Source of the DNA: Sphagnum compactum
Taxonomy: Eukaryota; Bryophyta; Sphagnopsida; Sphagnales
Assembly: GCA_965153455.1 (NCBI GenBank)
Contig: OZ234495.1
Span: 6,882,001-6,946,000, forward strand
DNA: 64,000 nucleotides
Direction: 5' to 3'
The first letter of the stretch is position 1; each line of letters opens with the position of its first letter. The notes under the pieces were generated by a model. The model worked only from the letters and a program-made list of their open reading frames with translations. It made no database searches and was not told the origin of the DNA. The position numbers and the translations under genes were made by a program. This document shows positions 41,901-54,589 of the stretch, piece after piece.

Positions 41901-44200
41901 TTTTGTCAAGGTAAACTCAAGAGTAGTACTTGGGACCTTAATTCAACCTTTCCCAAGAGCTCAAAACTTTTGTATGCTCTCTCTCTTTCCTGGAGCTTCT
42001 GTAGGTCAAATCTGCACTGAGGCAAACAAGTGTGAGAATTAATGTCAGCACCTGAGTTTGTTGAGAGTGATCAATGGGTACACAGGCCTACCAATGCAAA
42101 CGATATTTAACCATGCACGCAGAAGATTGATTTGTGTCAATTTGGGCAGATTTCAATCAACAACTGATTGAAAGTAAGATGAAGTTCTCTAAAGACAATG
42201 TCAGGGATCCATTGAAATCATCATTGAGAGTAATAAGATACAGAGCTAATGTTGAGGACAGGTGCACTTAGATGACAGCTGCACTCTTCAAATCTTTCAA
42301 TCAGAAGAATGAACAGACACTCTCCCTGGCTGATACTTATAGGCTTGTTGGACTGCTACATGATGTCGGATCCAACAAGAATTGACACTGTAATTGGACA
42401 CAAGACTTTGTTGCCAGCAGTTGTGATGCAATATGGCAATAGCAAAGACATTCCCAGCATACAATTCCAGCATACACACAGCTTTGTCTATCCAGCACTT
42501 TGTACCTCCTAGTGCAGACTTCAATTCCAGTTGTTCAGGGTAGGGGGACGCTTGCAATCTTTCCCAACTCGAGTCTTCTCGTGTCCCTATTGTGTGGGGC
42601 AGACAGCAGTCTTTGTCTTCTTCCTAGAGAAACAAGGTTCAGAGCGCAAAATACTAATACACTCGAAAGAAGAAAAGGCGGCACTGGTCCCCTATCCTCG
42701 CTGCTCTAGTGTCTTCACTCATGCTGTCTTTGGTTCTTGATTTTCACGGCACTCTTCTCCGACGCCTATTGTCTCTTTAGTGCGGCAGCTGCACCGTAAA
42801 ACCCTCCTCAAGCTCACCAGTTGCAGCAAACAAACAGTGTTGCTCTATTTTCTGATGCTGTTAGGCAATCTAAGCTCAATCTTTTCAGACTGTACAAGTA
42901 GGGACCCGTCTGGGGGCCAGCTGTTGGTCCTTAAAAGCAGGTGCTTCTTTAGTCGTCTCCAGCTTCCACTTGCGTACGACTGAGAACAACTTCGCTGGAA
43001 GAAAACAATCGCAAGCCGAGCAATTCCGTCACCTGTTTTCTTTCCAGACAAAAGCTGTATTATCCTCCCGCGTCGGCCCACCTGCAAAGAACCTAGAGCT
43101 GCAGCACTGGCGGAGGAGGCCTCAAAACGTGCGCAGTCCTTGATCGGCCATGACTTAGGCAAAATTTAACCATCTGAATTTGCTTCCCATTACCACAACC
43201 GCGAAGAACAGCAGCAAATGGTGACTCCACTAGACACAAAGATGAAACGAGGATCTGAACTCTGAACTAAACGTCCGGTTCTTTTTCAGTTTGAATCAGA
43301 TGAACATAAGACTTGCACAAAGTCCGGCAACAAGAAGGTGACAACGACGGTCAGAGAAAAACGGACTACAGTCTACTACTACTACAACAACAAGACGAAG
43401 AAGTCTGGAGATAGAAACCAGCGGAAATACAACGAGGAAAGATGTCGTAACGACGACTTGTCTTCGCAATGGAGAAAAAAGATCGCCACAAAACACCGGG
43501 CAGACTCCAGCACAACACATCAATCAGATCCGAATGCAAAAGGCGACATCAGACCATAACCTTTCTGCACATGGACATCCCATGGACATGAATCTCAAAA
43601 TTCCAAGATGGAAAACCACGCGGTGAAGAACGTAGCTATAATACTCCTGCAGGCAGACAGGGTTGGTTCAAGATCTGTGCAACAATATTACCTGTTTTTT
43701 TCGCACCAACAAGTCAGCGGCCCGCGCGCGGGGCACATGCAAAATCCGGTGTACACTGCACAGTCCTTAGAACGATTCGCCGCCAATTCGACGGCAAATC
43801 ATCGACGAAAAAAAATAAAATGCAGAGAGAAAACCTAAATGCAGCGATCAGATCCGAATGCAAAGAGAGACGGAACTGAAAGAGAATTCACGACAGCGGA
43901 ACACCGGTCTCTACTTACGCCTCTTAAGAACAAGTTCTGCCCGTCTAGGCTGCAACAACAACAACGCGAGAGAGCAGACGACAAAAATTGGAGAGAGCAG
44001 GCCGAACGAAAGAGACACAACTCTAGCTTCGGTGTAGCTTCGGAAAGGCTACTATAGCTTCGGCAAATGGGCTTCACGTTGAAAAATCCTCGTGGCTCTG
44101 TCGGCAGTAGCCTCGGTGTTAGCTTCGTCAGGGTTCGCGTGGGCTTCCTCCGAGTTGCCGAAGCTAAGAATAGGTTCGGGACCTGCGAAGCTGCCACTGG
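41901..44200 (-). promoter_or_regulatory. Upstream region of the CIPK gene, likely leader exons and promoter
   Basis: About 2.3 kb of sequence clearly less AT-rich than the deserts, with CpG-containing stretches at 43000-44150. Open frames here (for example 43835-44197 minus, 120 codons, Ser/Arg-rich) start with GTG rather than ATG and are unrecognised. A 5' untranslated exon of CIPK is plausible but not demonstrated. Confidence 0.35.
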
Positions 44201-47000
44201 GTGGTAGCGTGTGATAGAGGTGAGGCATCTATTGTCGTTTGGGTATCAATTTGAGTAAAAAGAAGCCAATCAGAATCCTCCATTGAAGGAATGGGCCAAT
44301 TAGATTCCTCGATTGGATTTTTGTTTTGGTTTTTTCCCTCCTGTCCATTCTTGCCGTTTGTGCGTACTGTACGTTTTGGACGTTTGTCACTTTTATTCAT
44401 TGCTACAATTTATGCACTTGCGACAGCACCCAGTGTCCACTTCTTTTTCCTTTTAAAGTTTACCAAAAAAACCAAAAACCAAAAAAAACCCAACAGTAGG
44501 GCTCAAATAAATTGAAGGAAGCATTAAATTAGAATATAATCGAATGATGATGCTCTGCTAAAATTGACAAAAAATAATTTGCTCCATACACTTCATGTTA
44601 ATTTTTAAAAAGAAAAATTAAACATGTAAGGTTCTCAACCAGTGTTCCCATAATATGTATATATGGGCCTTTGCAGGGTATCAAAAATATGACGTATGTA
44701 TGTACGGGTTCCTTTTTGCAATGGATTTGTCCATTTGTGCCCCAAAAAAAAGTGAAAAAAAAGAGGGGAGGAAAAAAAAAACAAAGTATGAAATATGAAC
44801 ACTCGCGTCAACTAGTGTTGGCAGGTTCACGAAGACATTGGGCAGGCCCAGGTTCTATGTTAAATTTTGGGATATTTGAATTGAAGCTTCAAAATTTTGT
44901 CCGCCTATCCATCCATCCATCCATCCATCCAAGAGAGATTCGAAAGTGGACTTTGAAACCTTCGACTCTTGTGTACAAGTGAAAACTATGGTAACCTTGT
45001 GAGTGAAAGCGCCTCTTGCAAAAAAATACCAATTTAGAACAAGTTCACATTTTCATTTGTTTTCTTAAATTGCAAACACTCAAGGCCCCACTCCTCTCTT
45101 GAGATTGTGACGAGATTCAAAATTGAGCAAACTTTACGGGTGTTGGGTGCATGCTGCATCACCAAACTAAAAAGAAATATCCCTAGACCTTCTTTTGTAC
45201 TTGTAACTTAACCCTTAACTATCACAAGGAAAATTGTCTTGTCCCAAGTGTATGCATGCGTGCATGCAAGGGAGTTTGCATCCACCCAACAAACCGGCCA
45301 CTAGATATGTCAAATCCATCTATTTTTAAAAAAAATTCTAGCTTACTCATATTGTAGGCAACTTCAAGCTAAATATTTTGGTTTTAAAAATATTGAAATT
45401 TGGTTTAAAATGAAAAAAATTCATCATTGAGTGTGCAATTAATGTGATTATAATTCCAGAATTCCATCCCCTTATCATTCTTCATTGAATTCAAAATTTG
45501 CAAGATAAGTAGAATGGTTTTATATGAGTATGGTGGAAAAAACAAAGGAGGGGAAGGGGGGCATTTGAACTTGGGATGAAGGAAAAATGAAAATCATTAG
45601 TTCAGTGAATTAATGCTAGTTGGTTACCAACACTTGCGTGAACCAACATCTACACCAATACTCTGGTAAAAATTAATTTTTATGTTGCACAATTCTTTTG
45701 TAACCTATTGGGCAACCCTTTATGAAGGTGCAATACTTTTGAGATTAGTTTGGTGTTTGTTTTGTTTTTATTGTGTCTGTCTGGATGTGTTTGCACCAGC
45801 AATCGAGCAGAGCCTATGTACAATTAATTAAAATGGGAAGTGACACGATTGTGAAGCTAAATATCATTTTGTATTTTATGTCTTTAGGAGGTTGATGTTT
45901 TCTTTGGTTTCTATTTATGTTATATTCACACGATTCGAAGAATATCCTGATGCGAACTCCAATTGATTGATCTATACATTGATTTTTGAAGTTTCTTTTG
46001 TGCAGGAGAATTTGTATTATTTTTCTAAGCAAATCTCTTTATGTTTTTGGCATGTGATGTTGTTGTGAGTACGTAGCAAAAGTATTCCACCTTTCTATTT
46101 GGATACATTTTGTTCTTGAGAGAACCTCCAATCTCAGTTTTGACACTATAAAATTTATTTGGAGGTTTTTAAATTGAAAATTTAGTTTGGTCTTTTCAAA
46201 TTTTTAGTCCTTTAATTCTAGCTGTAGCACATTTTTAAAAATTGAAGAATCTCTCAACATGGATCCAAAATCGAATCCAATTCTATGTACATATGATATA
46301 CTCCCCAATACTAAAATAGTTATATGGGTACAAAGTTTTACAACAAATTAAGAGAGGAGTCTTTATAAGTATGGAGTTCAATAATTAATTAAAATTAATA
46401 TTTATTTATAAAGTTCAGCTTATTTCTCGACTTAAGAAATCATTTTCTTAATTAAAAATCGTAACTCTATGTTCAAGACTGTTTTTTTCACGATTCTAAT
46501 TCCAATACAAAAACTAAATTCACAGTTTGATTCTTTGGGGGGGGGGGGGGGGGTAGAGAACTGTCCCTATGGGGCATGGGGGGCAAGGTCTTACTATACT
46601 GGGCTAGAGTCGAACCAGCCCTCTTTTCTACTGACCAAATGTTCACCAAAAAGAAAATTTTGAAGTTTAAAAATTTTCTTTAAAAGTTTTTTTTTTGGGG
46701 GAGGAATTCAGTGGTGAGAAATGAGGCAAAAAAAGTTTAAAATTTCCAGATTTCTCATATTTGGTTTTTTTAGTGTGTTTAGCCATAAATTTGAAAGGTT
46801 GTATAAGAAATTTTGTATCCGGTTTGTTTAGCCAGATTTGGCTGAATCTTCCGAGGACTGAACACCATTTTTTTACATCGTCCTATGGGTGATCACCACT
46901 TAGGCTACAATACCAAATTTGGGTAAAATTAAGTTGCCACTGGGCTAGACATGTTCCTATGTGTAATGGACCCAAGACATTGCATAGTACATTAAACAGG
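44201..47000. other. Intergenic DNA with simple repeats
   Basis: No gene recognised. It contains an ATCC tetranucleotide tract at 44907-44931 and a 17-base G run at 46537-46553. Confidence 0.5.
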
Positions 47001-48173
47001 GTTAATTTTTTAAAAAACTTTCATATTGCACTAGGGCTTCACTAGATGCAATTAATAAATAAAGGAAAAACATCCGACAAGGGAACAAGAGAAGAAACAA
47101 GAAAGGATCGAAGTCCAAACAAAAGACAGACCACACCCAAAAGTGCAGAACGCACAATGGGGAGCCCTAAGAGGATCGTCACCAGATCCTTTGGATTAGA
47201 CACTAGTAGACCTTAATTATTCCTATTTTTGTTTGATTTCTAGAATATTGTTAGCATTCCCATACTACAGAAATACCATCACTCCACAGTGATCAAATAA
47301 GCCCAACAAATACATACACACCCCAATAAGTTAGTTTAATACAGAATGGGGATTGATATGATATCCAAAGGGCCCAAAGGAAAGCCAGTTCTGTAATTGG
47401 ACACACACATCTTTAGCTTGCTGGGAAAATGCCAATTTAGCCCCTTCCTGTATTAGAGAATGTGCCTCTTAAGGTGCATTCTACACATAAGTAAGCCTTT
47501 AAAGTGAGTGAGCCTGGTAGGCTGGGCATCTCCCTAAGGGATGCCTTCCTTGGTGTAAAGGCCTTTTAGAGTAAATTCTTAAGTTCAAAATAATTGTTCT
47601 TTTGCTCTTTCACAAAAAAAATGGCACATCCCTCAAAATCAGCACCTTCCATCATGAAGGTACATTCTGTAGTCTAAGATGCCTGAACATTGGACAGAAA
47701 TGTGCCCTCAACATCCTTTACTAAAAGGAGTGGGCCCTTATAGGATTGGTTCTGCCAAGCTAGCCTTCCAGGGGGAGGCCCTAATAGAAGGGCCTCCAGA
47801 GGCACATCTGTGACATTCCCTACCATATTGGCCTACTGGGTTTGCTGAATTTGTGGGGGCAAGTAGTCTGGCCCAGTAAGTGCCCCCCCCCCACAACAAA
47901 ACCTCTTTGCAAAGCAGAATAAGACAAGATTGACCTTAGGCTACTATGGGTAGGGCCCAATTCCACCCCGGAATCTACCAAACCTGGTGAGGTTAGCTGC
48001 CATTCTGTTAGGCGGTAATGGGTTCTTCCATGGCTTTGTTCCAAAGCACAACAAGTTTTTTCATTGTTGATTCAAACTTCTCTTGCGTTCTCCAATGTCT
48101 ATTTCCAATCTTGGCACGGTCCTGATCTGGGTCCAAGAATCAAACCTAGTGACTCTACATGGACCTTGATGGG

Positions 48174-48295
48174 TTTTAAGGGCTTTTGTTACAAGGTCTA
48201 GGTCATAGGGTTAGGGAAAGATTAGGGTCCTAAGTTTTAAGGGCTTTTGTTACAAGGTCTAGGTCATAGGGTTAGGGAAAGATTAGAGTCCTAAG
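48174..48295. repeat. Tandem duplication of 61 bp, one mismatch
   Basis: Copy 1 48174-48234 and copy 2 48235-48295 differ at one base (ATTAGGGTCC versus ATTAGAGTCC). Confidence 0.93.
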
Positions 48296-49986
48296 TTTAG
48301 ATCGGATTTAAAGATTCTAAGGTCCTGGGTGTGAGTTGTAGGGTTATAAGAGTGTTCTTTGAACCTTCTTGAGTATCTGAGCAAGAGCAATGCCACCTGC
48401 AGGCAATAAACTGCAAAGTCATAAAAGTCTTTAAACCATCTCTCATTATGTCACATGCAATGGTGGGCCTAGGTTTGAAACTTGTGAGCCATGGTATCAT
48501 GAAACCATCTCCAACATGGGGTCCTACATGGTTCAGGGCTCCAGGAGACAAGTCTAGATCCAGTCTCATTTTCTAAACACTTATTCTATTGTGAATAAGA
48601 TATTTTTGTTGTTGTTGTTTTTTCTTAACCAATTTGAGCTTTTGAAATTGGACTAGATGGCCAACATGCACCAGACCATATTATGCAATTGAAGAAGCCG
48701 GTGTTTGACAACTCGAACTCATCAATTATCATGCCAAGAGCATTATTGTATAATCATGGCCATTCCATTCCTTTAGTTCCTGAATCAACCCCAAACCCTC
48801 AAGCTTTTTTTAGCTCGCGTTTTTAGCTTGGCTAAAGTTTGCTGGTTTTGAAATTGATTATAAACCTCAATGTTTTAAAATAAAATTCAAAACCAATCTT
48901 GAACTCAGCCCGAGAAACCATTTGAAATAAATATCTAAAATCAACCTCATGTTGAACGTAAAACCAACCAACAAGTTTTTAAAAAAAATCTCTTAAACCC
49001 AAGAATCAACATTCTAAAAAAATTAAACCCGACCCCAAAACTGAGGGGTTTTAATTTTTTAAAATATTGGAGATCCTTCTGGTCCCCCCGCATGGCCCTA
49101 GAACTCCGATGTCCCATGCCCAACATACAACGCAAAACAAAAAGAAATGGTATTATTTCTCTGGGGACCTGAGAACTACGATTCTCATCTAATTCAAAGA
49201 CTAATTGTATGCAGTTGCTTGCGGAATCCAAAGATTCAAAGAGTGTTTTCTTTGAAGGTGCACCCCTCCCCCCAAAACACAGGAAAAACAAAAAACATGT
49301 GCAAAGGCAAATCCCAAAAAGAGGCTTTGGGTAAGATAAGGCCCTAGGGTGGGGCACTCTCAAAATAAGGGGGCCTACGACAAGGTGATATCATAGTCCG
49401 GTGTTACGTTTTGGGAATGTTCCCACCTTTGTGTTTTACCCATCCTAATATATGAGCCAAGGCAAACATATCGTCAATCGTAGCGCCCTTGGTCATTATA
49501 ACTAGGAGGAATGGGATTTGGATTTCCTCAAGGAGGACGACTACAATTGAGGTGGACAACACGCATTTGGGATAAATGTTCAACGAGCCAAAATCATCTA
49601 CTATAATTGTTGGCAACCTGGTCATATCACTACTGCAAAATGCATCATATAGTCTAATCAACCAACATAAAGACATTTTAATCATATTGCATATCCTATA
49701 AAATCTTGATGCAGCTCTTTTAGAGATTTCAAATTACATTAACTCTCCTCAACATTCGTACATGCATCATAGGGGAGAAACAATTCATGTCATTGGCTTT
49801 GAAAAAATGTGAGACAAATTGGTGAAACTAATTTTGAGAGTGTTAAAATTAAAACCTTGTTTTATAGAGACTTCCAATTCTTTATTGGGCTTTGCATGTT
49901 TTCATTAAGAATTTCAATTCTTCATTGGGTGTTTAATGAAATCATCATCACTTCATCAAGTGGCTTCATCAAACATCAAGTAACTC

Positions 49987-49989
<3 letters not shown>

Positions 49990-50023
<34 letters not shown>
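49990..50023. repeat. GA dinucleotide microsatellite
   Basis: Uninterrupted alternating G and A over 34 bases. Confidence 0.95.
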
Positions 50024-50024
<1 letters not shown>

Positions 50025-50507
50025 GTTCCCAAAAGGACCACCCTCAGCTCCCGCCTTGGGGGTGGTTATTTTGGGAACTCCATGTTCCTCGAGGTGTACT
50101 TACTTCAAACAATTTGAAAATCAAGAGGAAGGACATTACACTTACTCCTTAATCTTAATCATGGAGAGACTTATAGGTGTAAGATCTCCCTACTCTTAAT
50201 GAGAAGGTGGGATATTTCCACACATTGGGTGCCTTCCAATTATACTAGGAAATTTCTTAGAGTGCTTTATGAGAATGGCATCTTATAGTGAGATCACAAG
50301 GCACCAAATGTCACCAAACGTCACCGCCAAAAATGGTAGCATCAAGATGGAAAAGCAATTGTAGAATTCGAATGACCTATGACAAACCGTATATTTCAAA
50401 AGCGGATTGTTTGGTAGACTTGTGGATAAGTTAGCATCTCTTGTGGGGGTGATTTCATTAGTCCAATTTCCCATCTTGAATACGGGCTTTTGCAAGGAGT
50501 AACATAA

Positions 50508-50896
50508 GAGCATCTCCAGCTGTGCTCGGTACGTAATGTTGCACATTAAAATTGGATGAAGAAAAGTGAAAGATATGCTGGTTTGGCTTGGGAAAATGGT
50601 TGTGGCTCACAGCATAATTGCACAGTTTGTTTGTGGTTGCTGCTAAATGGCACAGCAACACAACACTGTGCACCTGCAGAAAAGAGTTTAATAAATATGA
50701 CCTGACTGTTACTTAGTGTTTTTCATTGGCTCATCATAATAATTGGCCCCCATGGTTTGCTATTAGTAGGCCCCCCACCTACTTGCTGTCCCAGTTTTAG
50801 TTTTATGGGTGGGATTGCAAAACGATAAATCACTAAACGTGGATGTGAAATTCTTTTGTTGCAGGGGTCACATACTGAGGACCGCTGGAGATGCTC
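50508..50896. mobile_element. 389-bp non-autonomous DNA transposon (MITE) with 8-bp target duplication
   Basis: Ends are perfect inverted repeats for 13 bp (GAGCATCTCCAGC at 50508-50520, its complement at 50884-50896). The match extends to 26 bp with four mismatches. The element is flanked on both sides by TAACATAA (50500-50507 and 50897-50904). No coding capacity. An 8-bp duplication suggests mobilisation by a hAT-type transposase. A 9-bp reading (Mutator-type) is less good, because the shared ninth base would have to come from the element end. Confidence 0.9.
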
Positions 50897-51195
50897 TAAC
50901 ATAAGCAAATAATTTCATGGGAATCAAGGAACATTTAAGTACTTTAATCAAAGTTCACAAAAACAAGAAATAGAGAGAGAAGTCTATTTACCTGTCGACA
51001 AGAACCCAGAAAAGAAGAAAATTTGGTCAAGCTCACTGTAGGTTGAGTTTGGACCCGCAAGTGATGAGTTTTTGGGAGATGGAAAAAACCTCACTATTTA
51101 CAAGAGAGTTGTTTAAAGACAAAGGGCTCTTTTGGCGTAAAGGACTTTTGTTGGAGCATCTCCAGAGTCCAAGGCAACAAGTAAAATGAACATGC

Positions 51196-51287
51196 TATTC
51201 AAAATTTGGATGATGTAAGCATTGCGTTACTATGAAAATGATATTCAAAATTTGGATGATGTAAGCATTGCGTTACTATGAAAATGA
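51196..51287. repeat. Exact 46-bp tandem duplication
   Basis: Copies 51196-51241 and 51242-51287 are identical. Confidence 0.95.
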
Positions 51288-52829
51288 GAACCTTGAGCTC
51301 TCATCAAATAGTGGAGGTTTGAAATTTTTAACAAAACGGTGATTATCATGTATTGACTACTATTGATTGGTTGATCACAACGATTTATGAATGTGTGAAA
51401 AATGTTCCTTCAATGTATGTTTTACTGATCCAATATTTTACTGTTTATGGGTTGGGGAGAAACAAACATTAACATTACATTTGAAAATGATCAATACAAA
51501 ATACAGCCTCAAAGTACGGTGCATTCTTGCAATTGCTCTTGGAGAGAAGACCTGGCAACCAAACCTAAGTGTACAACATTTTAAAATTACATTCCCAGGC
51601 TTTTTTTTTTAATGTAAAAAGACATTGAAAATCAATTCTTCTAGTATGTGGATACAAAAGCTCAAAGACACAAATATCAACAATTGTACTCATTTCCTTA
51701 ACTACTAGGCAAATGCAATTGTTTCCATGTATTTTCCAATGAGTAAGTACACACTTACGGACACACACTCACTCTCATACTCAAAATTCAAAATCGTAGC
51801 CCACACTAGTCAAGAACTAAAAATCAAGAAGCAGCTTCTAAGTAAAAAGGAGACACAAAATCCAAATTGACCCCAAAAACTCATCTTATACAGGTTTTTT
51901 TTTTAAAATAAAATTTTAATTTTGAATTTTAATTTTCTGGATTGAGCATGTAGTTGATATGGGTGGTCACTTTATATTTGTTGTATAATGTTAGTAATTT
52001 TTAAAAATTCAGTTTTGGGCTATGGATAGGTAAGTAGAATCAGCTTTGGTTTGGAATCACACTTTAAGATATTTTTTTGAAAACTTCAAAACTGGGAGTC
52101 TTAAAAATGTGAAGAATTAATTGATCTGGAAGGGGACTGGAGGTTCTATCAGTTTTCACAAATAGTTTAAAATTGATTCAGGTTTAAATAGGTCCCCTTT
52201 CATATTTGTTACACATAACTAAACTTCTTTTTGAATAATATTAATTTGTTCACTTAATGCACATAGTTCAAAATATAGATTTTGTAGTATTAATTATGTG
52301 CAATGAATTCAATGCAATAACTTGTCTAAAATTTAAATTAGGGTTCATCTTTCTTTTTTTTTGTAAAAATTATACTTATCTAATTCAAAAACTTGAACCT
52401 GTTTAAAATGGGACAACACTTCTTGTTCAAGTTTGAATTCAATTTCGACCAGCAACCAATTATCCAATTAGGTTTCATTGACGATTTGGACAAAACTCAG
52501 TTTCGAATCAAATGTGTAAGATAAAATTGAGAGCAAGGTTGTGTGAAAATAAGGGACCCACATCTTGAAGCATGACTCAAAGGTGGGTCATGTAGTTTTG
52601 TGCAGCCCTGTTTGGTGTTTACACAATGTAAATATGAAAGAGTGAACATAAAAAACATCACTAGGAAGAAGCAGGGACTTAAGTCAAACCCAGAAAAAAA
52701 TAATGAAAATGTTCTTGTGTTAACCTTGCAAAACTTTATTAATAAATACACCAAAAATTCAGAAAATGTACAAGGGAAAAAGAAAAATGAAAAGGATTAT
52801 TTACAGGATGTGAATTAACACAAACTAGA
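51288..52829. other. AT-rich intergenic DNA, no gene seen
   Basis: Lies between the MITE area and the LINE 3' end. Short open frames only. No recognisable LINE 3' tail or poly-A was found next to 52830. Confidence 0.45.
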
Positions 52830-54589
52830 TGTCAAAATCTCTCCGTCTCAACAATTGACTGCTTGTAAGGGGTCAACTGTGGTGATGGTGGGTGCGTTTT
52901 GAATAGGTGGAAGTTGGGAAGTAGTTATATCTACCACTACCACCCGACTTCAGATGGAAGATGCTTGCATTCTTTGCATGTACTTGAATTTTTTTGATGG
53001 AAAAAAATATCCAAGAAAAAAAGAGGAAGGCCCTTTAGCCTTTTGATGTTTCACATGGCATTGGCACAATTGTGTAAGAACACATCAACTTGTTCGTTTA
53101 GACATTCAAGCACCTCAATTGCTAAAAGGAGGAAATGATCATTGGAGTATTGGTCACAATAGCTCTTTCTTTGGCTTAAATTACTTCGAAGGCAACAAAT
53201 CTTTGAGTTGTGCATGATCAACAAAGTAAATCCGCTCGTGTTGAGTTTACAATGAAAACATCGGCTAGAGTGCGAATTTTATGTTTGGTGGACATAATGT
53301 TGACAGGAATGGAATGTGGTTGAAGGAAGTGTGTGTAGTTGTTCTCATCCCACATGGAAGCCAAGGTCTCGTGCAATGGTAGCAAAAGTGTCACGAACTA
53401 CATCATGGGTTCTCATGCATTCATTGCCATGGGCGCAACATAAAAGGTGGACACCTGTAGTATTGATAAGATGTGTGCACATGCATCGAGGGATACTTAC
53501 AATTGAAGGATGTGGTAGTCCAAGTCACATTCAGAGCACTATGGAAAAAGATGGGGAAGATAATTGAAAGGTTGGGAAGGCTAGTCAAGTTAAAAGCCAA
53601 GTGCTCAACTTAGTCTCGGAAGATGATAAATTCCAAACACAATGTGTTTCAAATTTCTTATGGGAAAACATTTTAAAAAGGGTATGATGGTGCAAATGCT
53701 TTGAGATGGAATTCTGAAGTTGAACCATTTGTTGCCTGATGAGTTGTTCAAAAGGAGAAAAACATGCGTGTGATAGGGGCGGTAAAAGATGGCAAGCCAT
53801 TTTTGAGGTGTTGTTGGAAAGGGAAGGTATTGTTGTTAATTATTGTTAAGGCTTCAAGAAGGAAGAGACATTGATCAACCATAAACCTAGTAGTTATGAT
53901 GGAAACTACAAGAACCCAACTCCTTAAATAGGCTATTAAGGTGATGGTGGTTGTTGGTATGAGACCGATGTTGCCAAAAGCTATTGAGAAAAAGGCTTAT
54001 TTAAAAACTAGAATCTTTTTGGGCTATCAAAGGATCCTAGACCCAAAAGGTGCCCAAACACTTCAAGGAGGGAAAAATCAAAAGAAAAAAAGGACTCTAT
54101 GAAAGTGGAAAATGGAAGTGTGCATCATAATAGATACGATGACTATTATATGAAGCAATGAATTAAAATTCCAAAGGCTATTTGAACATCACCCATTTTA
54201 GGGAAAAAATCAACATGTTGAACATCTTTCAACAAAATGTATTTGATGAAATTTGATGTGAAGGATGAAGTACCCAATGGAACCCCCAAGATTTTAATGC
54301 CTTCTTATGGGGTGTTAAACAAGGATGGGGTGTCAAAGTCATGCAACAAACCAAAGGGGGACCATGTTGCATATTTTTGAGGTTGCATAGAAAGACCTAT
54401 CACATGGAGTTAAGTTTGGAAATCACTATTACAAAAGTGGGATGTAGTTCACTAGCCTAAATCACTATGGGACATTAAAAGTGAAATAAATTCATTGCAT
54501 TTTAATGATTTCACCTTGGTTAAAGTTATTTCATTATAATATCACTATGTAAACATTGTGTTTCAATGTTAATTGACATAATTCACTAT

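Larger units (their letters stand above)
47001..50507. other. Intergenic DNA of mixed composition, no recognised gene
   Basis: 47100-48600 is less AT-rich and may be a decayed element, but no domain could be read on either strand. It contains a poly-C run near 47881-47891, the 61-bp duplication described separately, and a GA dinucleotide tract at 49990-50023. The minus-strand frame 49404-49685 (93 codons) is unrecognised. Confidence 0.4.

Noticed and set aside
43835-44197. 120-codon minus frame rich in Ser, Arg and Leu, like a transit peptide
   Set aside because: Starts with GTG, no mature domain follows, and composition alone can give such a frame in a leader/promoter region.
47100-48050. 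Retroelement coding region on the minus strand
   Set aside because: Composition is suggestive but no gag, protease, reverse transcriptase or integrase motif could be read in any frame.
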